A stretch of 64,000 nt of DNA from Prorocentrum cordatum (taxonomy: Eukaryota > Sar > Dinophyceae > Prorocentrales > Prorocentraceae): the NCBI GenBank assembly GCA_963575745.1, contig CAUYUJ010017806.1, positions 122,501 through 186,500 of the forward strand, read 5' to 3'. The notes below the pieces were generated by a model. It was given only the letters and a program-made list of their open reading frames with translations. It searched no databases and was not told the origin of the DNA. The position numbers and the translations under genes are program-made. Of the stretch, positions 20,357 to 31,068 are shown one piece after another; within the stretch, counting starts at the first letter, position 1, and each line of letters begins with the position of its first letter.

Positions 20357-21925
20357 CACCTCCTCGGCCGAGACGCCCTTCTGCAGCTGCTCCAGGACAT
20401 ACTCCCCGCATACGTGGCTGTGTATCTCCTCAGCATTCTCCAGTATTGCCAGCTGCTGGGAGGGCGCCTTCAGCCACCTCTCCAGGGCGACCCAATGTGC
20501 AAATACCCCGGTCTCCGCGCGATACTTGTCCACCAGCGCTCGCCCCCTCAAGCCTTCTACGTGATACCAATACTGGAGGTCCCTGCGCGACAACGCGTAG
20601 ACGGCGCAATTGCCATGTTTGGCACCGTCTCCGAGTCGATACTTGCCGAGCCACTCTCGCAAGGCATATGGACCCGCCTCATACCCCCAGGCCTTCAGAC
20701 GCACCTGCATATTCGGGTAAGTGAGGCCAAGGCCCAAGTCGGAGACCTGCTCTCGATACCGCTTGCCGCATGCCGCCTCTACAGCATCCCCCGTCAGCAG
20801 CTTTATACAAACCACATCTGTGGAGGAAGAAGCTGCCGTGGCCTGCTGCTTCGATACGGGCTCCTCCCAGTCGACCGCGGCAGGCCGTTTGGCCACGCGG
20901 GCAGATCCGGCGGCGGCTGGCCGTTTCAATACCCCGCCTGCGACCCGCGCCGCCGGGCGCTTCAATGCACGCCTGGTGACGGCCTGGGCGGATGAAGCCG
21001 TCGCCTGCACTGAAGAGCTCACCGACGCAGACGCATCGCACCACTGTCTCAACACTCCTCGGGACACCAAGACAGCTTTCCGTCGCATACGCAACACGGT
21101 ATGCAAGATGTGGTACTTCAGCCTTGGATATACCGCGCGCATGTGGTCACCAAGTGCCGCGTCGAGCTTTTCAGCCGTGTCATGCTGCAAAGGTCCGGAG
21201 TCAGGGTGATACTTCGCGTACCATTGCCTCAAAACCATACCGCTGACAGCGACGGGAGGGTCGCTCTCCGAGAGAATCTGCGAGAGGACCTCCGCGGCGG
21301 CCTCGTCGGCGAAGCTCTCCCGATACTGATTGAGTCGAAGACGCTGGCCTATACATTCCTCCACAGCTTGGGCAGTATTCAATGCTCCCTTGGCGCCCCA
21401 CTCCGTGCTGAGCCACTTCTGACATACCCTGGCGTCAGCAGATACAGATAAATGTCCCAGGAGCCACTGCTTCAAGACGGCCCCGTCAGTAGTCCCCTCG
21501 GGCATGTCTGTGCGAATACGTTCTCCATACCAGGTCTCCAGATGGCCAGCGTTCTGCACTTTGACAAGCGTCTCTTTGGAAGAATACTGCAGTAACCACG
21601 TCGTTGCGACCTTATTTGACACATACAGTGGTGGATCCAACTGTCGGAGCGCCCCGCATAATTTAAAAGCTGTATTATACTCGATGCCCAGGTGGCGGAT
21701 GGCAGAGCCGTGATGCTCCTCCAGCTCCGTGGCGCTAGAAATACTGACCGTGCCAGGCACAACCCGATACTTGCACCACCAAAGCTTGCACGCCTGGTGA
21801 CTGACCTGGATACCCTTTGCAACGAGCGCCTGATGCAAATAATACGGGCTGCCGCAGTCAGCCAAGGGAGGCCGCGACAGCTCTGGGCCATACTGGTCGT
21901 CAAGGGCTTTCGCCGACAAAGCCAT
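20357..21925 (-). CDS. Rep/helicase exon 1, 5' part (Trp-motif repeats, KRPAA repeats)
   Basis: Starts at ATG 21925 (MALSAKALDDQYGPEL); the frame is open further upstream, so the true start is uncertain. It has about eight copies of a short Trp motif preceded by a helix-like segment: ACKLWWCKYR, ATTWLLQY, LKQWLLGH, CQKWLSTEW, LRQWYAKYH, LRQWCDAS, LREWLGKYR, LERWLK. Several are preceded by a YG/LG...LR pattern, suggesting tandem helical, perhaps DNA-binding, modules. Between modules 6 and 7 lies a basic linker with several copies of KRPAA, which could act as a nuclear localisation or DNA-contact region. Function is inferred from position in the Rep/helicase polypeptide only. Confidence 0.6.
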
Positions 21926-21984
21926 GACCCATCCAAGAACACAGGCGATACCTTGATCCGAGATGGCTACGGATGTGACAGTGA

Positions 21985-22170
21985 TCAGTCGGAGGCTTCC
22001 TGGGGCCGCTTGGGGTCCTCTTGGGGTAGGGGGGAAGCCTCCTGGAGCCGCTTGGGGTCCTCTTGAGCTTTGGGGGGCTTCTTGGAAGCATCTTGGGGCC
22101 TCTTGGGGGCTTATTGGGTCCTCACGGCGGGCTCTTGGGGCCTCTTGAAGGCCTCCTGGGGCAACCTATG
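21985..22170. repeat. CTTGGGGCC-type short repeats
   Basis: Repeats of GGCCTCTTGGGG and CTTGGGGTCC at 12-20 base spacing. The same low-complexity family recurs at 50.2, 58.2, 58.6 and 59.4 kb. It lies immediately upstream of the Rep/helicase ORF. Confidence 0.75.
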
Positions 22171-22171
22171 G

Positions 22172-22315
22172 CGCAACCAGTAGGGGGCGTTTTATTCTCG
22201 GCGGCCGAGGGCGCAACCTATTTATTCTCGGCGGCCGAGGGCGCAACCTATGGCGCAACCGCGTTTTATTCTCGGCGGCCGAGGGCGCAACCTATGGCGC
22301 AACCGCAAGGGATTA
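22172..22315. repeat. ATTCTCGGCGGCCGAGGGCG repeat, 3 copies
   Basis: Three copies of TTTATTCTCGGCGGCCGAGG followed by GCGCAACCTATGGCGCAACC. Each contains the palindrome TCGGCGGCCGA. Confidence 0.9.
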
Positions 22316-23084
22316 TGGCCCCTGGCAGGCGCGCGAACCCCGTTGCAAGAGCGTGCGAAAGTAGCTCGCGCGAGCTCATGTAACATAAATGTTGGGAAAC
22401 CATTGTTTTTTTTTAGGATTCGGACAGCGCGCGCGGGTGGAAATTTTGAAAAGTCGTGCAGCTGTTTTTCGAGGACCTACGGTGCGATTCGTGTGATTTT
22501 ATGATGCGCGGTGGTAAAATTCTTAAGAACCCAATGGTTTTTGGAGATTTCGGCGTGCGCGCGCGAAGAAAAAACGAATCTGTCCCGCATGGTATTATTT
22601 GACAGGGATGATGGCCCTGGCAGGTGCGCAACCGTTGTCGCAGAAGTTCGAAAAAGTTGCTCGCAAAAGCCCGTTTGACAGAAATGTTTAAAAAGTGTTG
22701 GGTTTCCTACGAATCCGCAAGAGCGCGCGGGATGAGATTTTGACATTTTTTTGTTGAAAAACCATTAGTTTTTTGATGTTTTTATGTTGAAATCGTTCCG
22801 AACACTAAGCTTTTGGAAGGATTTCGTCTTGCGCGCGCGAATGTCCACTTTACCTTATTTTTTGCAAAGGATTCTTGAAATTTGATTATATTAGAACAAG
22901 AAATGTCATTTTATAGTGTTTTTTGCAAGGGAAAGCGGGGGGGAACAAAACAACCGGATCTTGATCACATCGAATTACCTGAGGCTTCCTCACGAAAATG
23001 ATGAAAATGTAGCTGCGGCCTAGGCGGCGCAGGGGGGCCGTGCACCAGGGGCCCCAACAATAATTATTCTTTAGAATTAATAAT
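22316..23084 (+). repeat. truncated and rearranged copy of the 770-bp unit
   Basis: Shows GATGGCCCTGGCAGGTGCGC, the GCTCGCAAAAGCCCGTTTGA block and the poly-T-rich 3' half, but not the 5' GTGCCAGGGTTTTC segment. A second, more diverged partial copy (GGCCCCTGGCAGGCGCGC) precedes it at about 22318. Confidence 0.75.
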
Positions 23085-23850
23085 GTTCAACAACAATTTA
23101 AGCACGTGGGGACACTCCGTTCTCACCAGTGCCAGGGTTTTCATAGGAGGCGGGCAATACCCCCACTTTGTGGGGGGGCCGGTTCAAGCTCTACCAAATT
23201 TCCAAACGACTCTTCGCCACCACCCACACCCAGCTTCCCGCCCTATGACGTTCGGACACTTCACTTCGTGGCATGCGGACGACCGTGGCTACTATTCAGG
23301 GCCCCGCGGCCGACGACGACGGCGTGCGCGCGCGAAGAAAAAACGAATGTGTCCCGCATGGTATTATTTGACAGGGATGATGGCCCTGGCAGGTGCGCAA
23401 CCGTTGTTGCAGAAGTTCGAAAAAGTTGCTCGCAAAAGCCCGTTTGACAGAAATGATTAAAAAGTGTTGGGTTTCCTACGAATCCGCAAGAGCGCGCGGG
23501 ATGAAATTTTGACATTTTTTTTGAAAAACCATTGGTTTTTGATGTTTTTATGTTAAAATCGTTACGAAAACTAAGGTTTTGGAAGGATTTCGTCTTGCGC
23601 GCGCGAATGTCCACTTTACCTTTTTTTTGCAAGGGATTCTTGAAGTTTGGTTATGTTAGAACAAGAAATGTCCACTTTAGCTTTTTTTTGCAAAGGGAAA
23701 ACCGATCGTAACAACACAACCGGATCCGGACCAACCCGTTTTGTCTGAGACTTCCTCACGAAAATGATGAAAATGAGGCTGCGGCCTAGGCGCGGCGGGG
23801 GGGTCGTGCGCCAGGGGTCCCAACAATAATTATTCTTTAGAAGTAATAAT
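23085..23850 (+). repeat. 770-bp unit, copy 1
   Basis: Runs from GTTCAACAACA through GTGCCAGGGTTTTCATA, the CGACGACGACGGCGTGCGCG block, and T-rich segments with GCGCGCGAATGTCCACTTTA. It ends in CAACAATAATTATTCTTTAG. No ORF with a recognisable product; probably a non-coding satellite or non-autonomous element. Confidence 0.9.
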
Positions 23851-24650
23851 GTTCAACAACAACAACAACAACAATTACTAGCACGTGGGGACACCGTTCT
23901 CACCAGTGCCAGGGTTTTCATAGGAGGCGGGCAATACCCCCACTTTGTGGGGGGGCCGGTTCAAGCTCTACCAAATTTCCAAACGACTCTTCGCCACCAC
24001 CCACACCCAGCTTCCCGCCCTATGACGTTCGGACACTTCACTTCGTGGCATGCGGACGACCGTGGCTACTATTCAGGGCCCCGCGGCCGACGACGACGGC
24101 GTGCGCGCGCGAAGAAAAAACGAATGTGTCCCGCATGGTATTATTTGACAGGGATGATGGCCCTGGCAGGTGCGCAACCGTTGTTGCAGAAGTTCGAAAA
24201 AGTTGCTCGCAAAAGCCCGTTTGACAGAAATGATTAAAAAGTGTTGGGTTTCCTACGAATCCGCAAGAGCGCGCGGGATGAAATTTTGACATTTTTTTTG
24301 AAAAACCATTGGTTTTTTGATGTTTTTATGTTAAAATCGCTACGAAAACTAAGGTTTTGGAAGGATTTCGTCTTGCGCGCGCGAATGTCCACTTTACCTT
24401 TTTTTTTGCAAGGGATTCTTGAAGTTTGGTTATGTTAGAACAAGAAATGTCCACTTTAGCTTATTTTTTGCAAGGGAAAACCGATCGTAACAACACAACC
24501 GGATCCGGACCAACCCGTTTTGCCTGAGACTTCCTCACGAAAATGATGAAAATGAGGCTGCGGCCTAGGCGCGGCGGGGGGGTCGTGCACCAGGGGTCCC
24601 AACAATAATTATTTTTTAGAGGTAATAATGTTCAACAACAACAACAACAA
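23851..24650 (+). repeat. 770-bp unit, copy 2, ending in (AAC)n
   Basis: About 95% identical by eye to copy 1, beginning with GTTC(AAC)6. It ends with the same AATAATTATT box and a further (AAC)6 run at 24632-24652. Spacings between GTTC starts are 766 and 779 bp. Confidence 0.92.
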
Positions 24651-24965
24651 CAACCGCGCTCCCGATCGATCTGTCCTTCTTCTCTAGTCTGGACAGGGGC
24701 TTTGATTCGCCGCCGAAAGCTGGTTTTCCCACAAAACCAGCGCTCCCGCTCGGTACTTCTTTGTTTATCCAACCCTCCTGTGTGTTGGGCCCCTGTTTTG
24801 AATTCGCAAAACCGCGCGTGTTCTTTTCCTCCTCCCTCGTCCTTCCCCTCTTTCTTCCTGTCGTCTTCCGCTTCAGTCTTGTACGCGTCGTCATCGTTCT
24901 AATCGTCTTAACCACCACAATCATCATACATATGTCCGTCATGACCATATCCAAATACTTTATCA
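24651..24965. other. unassigned, similar to a dispersed 3' flank
   Basis: Begins with CGCTCCCGATCGATCTGTCC. CGCTCCCGCTCGGTACTTCT at 24740 belongs to the degenerate repeats at 25.9-26.4 and 63.2 kb. No gene. Confidence 0.4.
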
Positions 24966-24974
24966 TCGTTTTAG

Positions 24975-25480
24975 AACTCCACCGAAGGCTCTCATGGTAT
25001 CGTCCGCATGGCTTTTCGGGCCCAGTCTGTCACACAACTCACGCACGTTTCGTGGTCCTACAGCGAACTCCACCAAAGCCCACGTGGCTGCGTCCGCATG
25101 GTTATTCGGGCCCGCTCTGACACACCCGTCACGTGTTTCGTGGCCCCACAGCGAACTCCACCGAAGTCCCAAATGGCTGCGTCCGCATGGCTACTTGGGT
25201 TCACGCGCGCACACCGCTCACACGTTTCGTGGCCACCGAAGGCACAAGTGGTACCGTCCGCATGTCTATTCGGGTCCATCCTGGCACACCCCACGCGCTT
25301 CGTGGCCCCACAGCGAATTCCACCGAAAAACCGAGTGGTAGCGTCCGCACGGTTACGCGTGCCCATTCAAGGCACACCGCTCACACGTTTCGTGGCCCCA
25401 AAGCGAACTCCACCGAAAGCCCGCGTGGTTGCGTCCGCATGGTTACACGGGTCCTCATTGGCGCACGCAAGGCTCCAGTG
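24975..25480 (+). repeat. family-A tandem array, about 6 units of 75-90 bp
   Basis: Units carry GCGTCCGCATGGNTATTCGG, CACGTTTCGTGGCCCC and AGCGAACTCCACCGAAG. They share the GTGGCCCC...CTCCACCGAAGGC core with the array at 3.6 kb but form a distinct subfamily. No conserved tail is seen. Confidence 0.85.
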
Positions 25481-26500
25481 ACAGAAACGGCTTCCTGTTC
25501 CCAGAGAGTCCGCTGCTAATGCGGGCTTCCAACTGCGAAACCGTCGCCGCTTTCGTGTGCGCTTGGGACGTCCGACGGAGCGGTGTGGCTTAACAGTGAG
25601 GTTGCCCATCGGGCCTTCTGATTAATTTCCAGTTTTGGCCACAAAAAAGGCTTGTGTGTGCCCTTATTTTTCGTATTGCGCTATCGCTACCGCCTTGCGA
25701 GGTTGCCCAACTATTAGTCCATGCGTCTTGTCGGCTGGCTGCTGTCCTGCAGGTGTCTTGCCAGTCTCTTTGTTCTCAGAGGTGCGGTTGCCCATCGGCA
25801 AACTGTGCCTATGAGCCGTTTCTCAAATTATCCCTCCTCCTGCTTCTTCTGCCGTCGCCCTCGTGGTCCGCGCCGCATGAATCGGTCCAGCTCTTCGCCC
25901 TGATAATTTGCTCAGGAGTGGCGCTCCCGCCTCGGCGCCGCAAGCGGCCTCCTGCAAACAACGAGGCTTCCGCTCGATACGTTTTCCGGTTTTGCGCAAA
26001 ACTTCCCAGGGCCCCGAGTCTCCCCTGATCCGTGTTGGGCCTGATCTAGTAGAACATTTTGATTGTGTGGCACCCTACGTCCACAGTGGCGCTCTCCTGT
26101 CGGCGCCGGCTGCATTTCCCTGCGAAAATCAGGTTCGCGTTCAGGCGTTTCGGGGTTGCGCCAAAAACCGGCCCCCCACCAACAATAACTTTCCTTCTTT
26201 ACTCGGGACCCGGGTTCTTGCTCGCCGTCGGAAGCTGGCTTTCCAACAAGACAGGCACTCCCACTCGATACTTTTGCGGTTTTTGCTCAGGACCGGCGCT
26301 CCTGCCTCGGCGCCGCAGACGGTCCCCCTGCAAACAATGACGCTCCCGTTTGATACTTCTTCCGCGTTCACTTAGGGCTCCCAGAGGCCCTGTGGCTTCC
26401 CCAGTCTTATGATGTTCCAACCTACTTTAGCCTTGATCACCAGACAGAAGACACAAACATCGAACACCAAAAAAGTACCGAAACTTGAGGTTTTTCACGT
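25481..26500. repeat. degenerate dispersed repeats (GCGCTCCCGC family)
   Basis: Recurrent GGCGCTCCNGCCTCGGCGCC, CCTGCAAACAANGA and CGNTCGATACTTTT motifs near 25915, 26090, 26295 and 26340. Related segments lie at 8.79, 30.4 and 63.2 kb. No gene is recognised. Confidence 0.6.
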
Positions 26501-27255
26501 GTCGGGCCCTGGGAGGCGACACTCGCTCGACACTGTTTCGATATTTTTGTGAATGCTCGAGAGGATTTCTGGGATGTGGTCCTTAAGTACAGTCAACCCG
26601 CATAGTAAGGACGGGCAGCCTTCCCAAGGGCACCCTCGCATCCTTGCCTCCTCTGGCCATCCTTGACCGCTTTCGCTGGCCGCGCCCCGCTCGCAAAGTG
26701 TCGACATGGCCTTCCAAGGCCCTTGCATCCTTACCGCGCATCCTTATTATACGGGTTGACTTTAGCTCCTAAAGGAAGGGTGGGTCAGCCGAGGGATGAG
26801 AACGCGCTGCAATCTTGGTATGGAGGTCAACCATGCCGTTGGCTACGGCATATTCTTTCTCCGCCTGTTCTAGAGAGTCTGTCATCTTTTGAGACCCATG
26901 CGCCTTCGCATGGCGCACCTCCTGGGTGAACGATGCGCCTTCCAGAGGCTGAGCAGACTTCCTGATGCCAGGGGTGGACAAGGAGTGGGGCAGGTGGGCA
27001 GACTGTTTCCAAACTCGGGCGCGCGTGCGGACTTGGCTCAGAAGGCGCGCCTCGGTGGGGTTCCCCCCTCTCCCCTCCCCTCGCGGTCGTGCACTGTCGG
27101 GGGAACTTGTTCGAGCTGACTGTACGATGGGAGCAACAGAACCCAAGCCCTCCGTGCCGATCCTCACGAGGATGCAGCGTGCACCCTCGGAGGTCTGCGC
27201 CGGTGCCTCCCTGCCGGCCTCCGCGTGCCAAGGGCGGCCCGAGAGCCGGCCGCGG
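26501..27255. other. unassigned region
   Basis: Unique sequence; no product recognised. CCTTGCATCCTTACCGCGCA resembles GCACCCTCGCATCCTTGCC about 80 bases earlier, a minor local repeat. Confidence 0.4.
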
Positions 27256-27500
27256 CGACCCCGTCGTCCTCGTCCTCGTTCTCGTCGTCGTCGTCGTCGA
27301 CGTCGTCGTCGTCGTCGGCGTCGTCGTCGTCGTCGGCGTCGTCGTCGTCGTCGGCGGCGGCGTCGTCGTCGTCGTCGTCGTCCTCCTCTTCCTCCCCGTC
27401 CTCCTCGTCCTCCTCCTCCTCCTCCTCGTCCTCCTTGTCCTCATCCTGCTCCTTCGCCTTCCCTCCTTCCTCCTCCTCCTCCTCGTTCTCTTGGTCCTTC
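27256..27500. repeat. GTC and CTC trinucleotide microsatellites
   Basis: (GTC)n with GGC interruptions (27260-27385), passing into CTC/TCC (27385-27500). Confidence 0.95.
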
Positions 27501-28104
27501 CTCTTCTCCCTTCCCCGAGGTCCAGAAGTTCTTCCCATCCAAGCCTTTCCCACAAATGCTTTGAAGCCTCCCTCAAGATGCCCCGGAATCCTCCAGTTCA
27601 GTTTTGAAGTGTCTCCTGGGGGCCGTCATGTTCCCTGCAGGGTTTCTGAAGCTCCTCTGAGAGGCTTTGTGGGCTCCCCAAGGGGGCTCCAGAGGCTCCC
27701 CAAGGGGCTCCCGCAGCTCTCCCAGAAGTTCTGGGGCCTCTCCCAGAGGTTTCGGGCCATTCGGGCGTGGTGGTGCCCAGAAGCCAGGCGTGGGCAGGGC
27801 GATCGCGAAGGCGATGTGCCATCTGGGCTGGACATGGCGAATTGCCCTAGAAGAAGTGTGGTCAAGACCTCCTGTGCAAGAACAAATGCCCCATGAGCGG
27901 GGAGCTATCATGATTGATGCATGCTGCTCTAGGAATTAAATATCATTCGGATCACACGGCTGCTGTTGTTGCTGCTGTTGCTGCTGTATGTGTTGTTACT
28001 GTTGTTGTTATTGTTATTGTGATTACCATTGCCATTGCTGTTGGTGTTCTTGTTGTCGCTGTTGCATGTACCATTTCTAACGAATAATCATTGTTGAGGC
28101 CCTA
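27501..28104. other. CTCCCAAGGGGCTCC repeats and GTT/GCT microsatellite
   Basis: Short degenerate repeats of GGCTCCCCAAGGGG type at 27640-27760, unique DNA to 27950, then TGCTGTTGTTGCTG-like repeats to about 28075. No gene. Confidence 0.55.
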
Positions 28105-28165
28105 TAGAAAATTAGCCTGGCGAAGAACCCAACCATATGCAGTTGTCAGTACCGCAGCTGCGGAT
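28105..28165 (-). repeat. conserved tail of family-A array, reverse orientation
   Basis: The reverse complement contains GACAACTGCATATGGTTGGG, then TTCTTCGCCAGG and AATTTTC. This matches the tail at 4548-4600 almost base for base and lies at the equivalent end of its array. Confidence 0.85.
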
Positions 28166-28169
28166 TTCA

Positions 28170-30090
28170 CCTTCAATGGAACTCCCCATAGGACTGCGGA
28201 ACGTGTGAGGGGTGTGCCGAGATGGGTGCCACTGGGGCATTCGGCGAAGCTCCCTATGGGGACATGAAACACGCGCGGGGAGTGCCGACATGGGTGGCGG
28301 AAACGCATGTGCGGGCCGCCACTGAGGCCTCCAGTGGAGCTCCCTATGGGTCCCCGAAACATGATGCTGCTGCGGGGGGGGGGCCGGGATGGGTGGCGGA
28401 GACGCATGTAAGCGCCGCTACTGGGGCCTTCGGTGGAGCTCCCTATGGGGCCACGAAGCGCGTGAGGGGTGTACTGGGATGTGTGGCGGGGGCGCATGTG
28501 AGCGCCGCCACTGGGGCCTTCGGTGCAGCTCTCTATGGGGCCACGAAACGTGTGAGGGGTGTGCCGAATTGGGTGCGGGTGGTGACGCATGCGGGCGGTG
28601 CCACTGGGGCCTTCGGTGGAGCTCCCTATGGGGCCACGAAACCTGTTGTTGTGAGGGGCGTGCCGGGATGGGTGGCGGGGACGCATGTGAGCGCGGCCGC
28701 TGGGGCCTTCGGTGGAGCTCCCTATGGGGCCACGAAACGTGTGAGGGGTGTGCCGAATTGGGTGGGTGTGGGTGACGCATGTGGGCGCCGCCACTGGGGC
28801 CTCCGGTGGATGATGGGGCCACGAAACCTGTCAGGGATGTGCCGAAATGGGTGTGCGGGACGCATGCGCATGTGAGCGCCGCCACTGGGGCCTTCGGTGG
28901 AGCTCCCTATGGGGCCACGAAACGTGTGAGGGGTGTGCCGAATTGGGTGTGCGTGACGCATGCGGGCGGCAGCACTGGGGCCTTCGGTGGAGCTTCCCTA
29001 TGGGGCCACGAAACGTGTGAGGGGTGTGCCGAATTGGGTGTGCGGGACGCATGCGGGCGGCAGCACTGGGGCCTTCGTGGGGCTCCCTATGGGGCCACGA
29101 AACGTGTGAGGGGTGTGCCGAATTGGGTGTGCGGGACGCATGCGGGCGGCAGCACTGGGGCCTTCGGTGGGGCTCCCTATGGGGCCACGAAACGTGTGAG
29201 TGGTGTGCCGAATTGGGTGTGGGTGACGCATGCGGGCGGCAGCACTGGGGCCTTCGGCGGGGCTTCTACTATGGGGCCACGAAACGTGTGAGGGGTGTGC
29301 CGAATTGTGTGTGGGTGACGCATGCAGGCGGCAGCACTGGGGCCTTCGGCGGAGCTCCTATGGGGCCACGAAACGTGTGAGGGGTGTGCCGAATTGGATG
29401 TGGGTGACGCATGCGGGCGGCAGCACTGGGGCCTTCGGTGGAGTTCCCTATGGAGCCACGAAACGTGTGAGGGGTGTGCCGAAATGGGTGTGGGTGACGC
29501 ATGCGGGCGCGGGCACTGGGGCCTTCGGTGGAGCTCCCTATGGAGCCACGAAACGCGTGTGAGGGGTGTGCCGAAATGGGTGTGGCTGACGCATGCGGGC
29601 GCGGGCACTGGGGCCTTCGGTGGAGCTCCCTATGGAGCCACGAAACGTGTGAGGGGTGTGCCGAAATGGGTGTGGGTGACGCATGCGGGCGCGGGCACTG
29701 GGGCCTTCGGTGGAGCTCCCTATGGAGCCACGAAACGTGTGAGGGGTGTGCCGAAATGGGTGTGGGTGACGCATGCGGGCGCGGGCACTGGGGCCTTCGG
29801 TGGAGCTCCCTATGGAGCCACGAAACGTGTGAGGGGTGTGCCGAAATGGGTGTGGGTGACGCATGCGGGCGCGGGCACTGGGGCCTTCGGTGGAGCTCCC
29901 TATGGAGCCACGAAACGTGTGAGGGGTGTGCCGAAATGGGTGTGGGTGACGCATGCGGGCGCGGGCCTTCGGTGGAGCTCCCTATGGAGCCACGAAACGT
30001 GTGAGGGGTGTGCCGAAATGGGTGTGGGTGACGCATGCGGGCGCGGGCACTGGGGCCTTCGGTGGAGCTCCCTATGGAGCCACGAAACGG
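28170..30090 (-). repeat. family-A tandem array, about 22 units of 80-96 bp
   Basis: Units read CCACGAAACGTGTGAGGGGT, GTGCCGAA(A/T)TGGGTG, GACGCATGCGGGCG, CACTGGGGCCTTCGGTGG, AGCTCCCTATGG. Divergence falls from left to right; the units from about 29551 to 29950 are nearly identical with an exact 90-bp period, a sign of recent homogenisation. Since 90 is a multiple of three, all frames stay open for hundreds of codons; I do not regard them as genes. Confidence 0.95.
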
Positions 30091-30099
30091 TGTACTGGG

Positions 30100-30200
30100 T
30101 GGGTGAAGAGGAGAGGAGGAGAGGAGGGGAGGAGAGGAGGAGAGGAGAGGAGAGGAGAGGAGAGGAGAGGAGAGGAGAGGAGAGGAGAGGAGAGGAGAGG
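30100..30200. repeat. (GAGAG)n purine microsatellite
   Basis: GGAGAGGAGA pentamer-like repeats directly after the last array unit. Confidence 0.9.
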
Positions 30201-30660
30201 AACGCGGGGCACCGTCTCTTCAAAACGAGGACCCAACACCACAGGATGGTTGGGAAAAACAGTGCTTTCTAATTGAATTGCCCCCCTCGGGACTCGCATT
30301 TTCTGGGATATACACACATATATATATATACATATATATATATATACAAACAAAAAACAAGGAAACAATCGGGGGAGGCTTAGTGTCACCATGCTGTGAT
30401 GTTGGGCCCCGAACTACAACAACAACCGCTCTCGCCTGATACTTCCCCACAGTTAACTTCGAAGTCGCTCTCGCCTGGGTCTTTCCAACAAGTTATGCAG
30501 GAATCGCGCTCTCTCGCGTGGGACTTGCCTTTTTTCAGACGCCGCGCCCTCGACACTCAGGAATCACGCTCTCGCTTTCTGGCCTTTCTCCCGATCTACT
30601 TGGGAATCGCGGTATCGTTCGAGCCCTCCTCGCGATCCACGCAGTATTCTCGCGCTTCGT
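30201..30660. repeat. AT microsatellite and GCTCTCGC-type repeats
   Basis: (TA)n-like sequence at 30305-30345. At 30420-30650 three or four degenerate 50-60 bp units contain CGCTCTCGCNTGGGACTT, the family also seen at 63.2 kb. Confidence 0.6.
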
Positions 30661-31005
30661 CAACCCGCCTTCTTGATGTGGCCGCTTGGGCGCGCCTTCC
30701 CGACCCGCCTGTTGGGGTCTACCTGCCCGACCCGCTCCTCCGGTTCTGCCACGTGTCTTGTGCTCCTAGCCCCCTTCCTGAGAATCCCGTGCTCCATCCT
30801 CTTCCCTCCCCCTCCCATACTCACGCTTCCGCAGCCCGCCTGCTCGACCTGGCCGCTTTGGCCCGCCTTCCCGACCCGCCCGTCAGGGTCTACTTGCCCG
30901 ATCAGCCCGTTTGGTTTAGCTCCTAGCCCTCCTCCTGCAAGTCCCGTGCTCCATCCTTCTCCGTGTCTCTTTTGTCCGTCCTCTCTTCCCTGCTTTAGGG
31001 GCTGC
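30661..31005. repeat. 180-bp tandem duplication
   Basis: Two copies starting near 30678 and 30857, each with TGGCCGCTT, CGCCTTCCCGACCCGCC and GTCCCGTGCTCCATCC-like sequence. Confidence 0.8.
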
Positions 31006-31068
31006 ACTAAAGATATAACGCGCGAGTCCGCGCCGCGCCCAGCAGGAGACGCTCGTCGCCGCAGCGCG

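Larger units (their letters stand above)
9855..21955 (-). mobile_element. large Helitron-like element, proposed extent
   Basis: Limits are inferred. The unit holds a minus-strand Rep/helicase gene (15.1-21.9 kb), two further minus-strand ORFs (12.2-13.7 and 10.0-11.0 kb) and internal satellite arrays. Throughout, in ORFs and spacers, ATAC on the plus strand (GTAT on the gene strand) occurs about once per 45-55 bases. This density stops near 9855 and 21955, which is why these limits are offered. I could not find diagnostic Helitron ends (5' TC, 3' hairpin plus CTRR) or a target duplication, so the edges and even the membership of the two smaller ORFs are uncertain. Confidence 0.55.

Noticed and set aside
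28170-30090. CRISPR-like repeat array or a 255-316 aa repeat protein
   Set aside because: There are no unique spacers between constant repeats; the whole 90-bp unit is repeated. The open frame follows from the unit length being a multiple of three.
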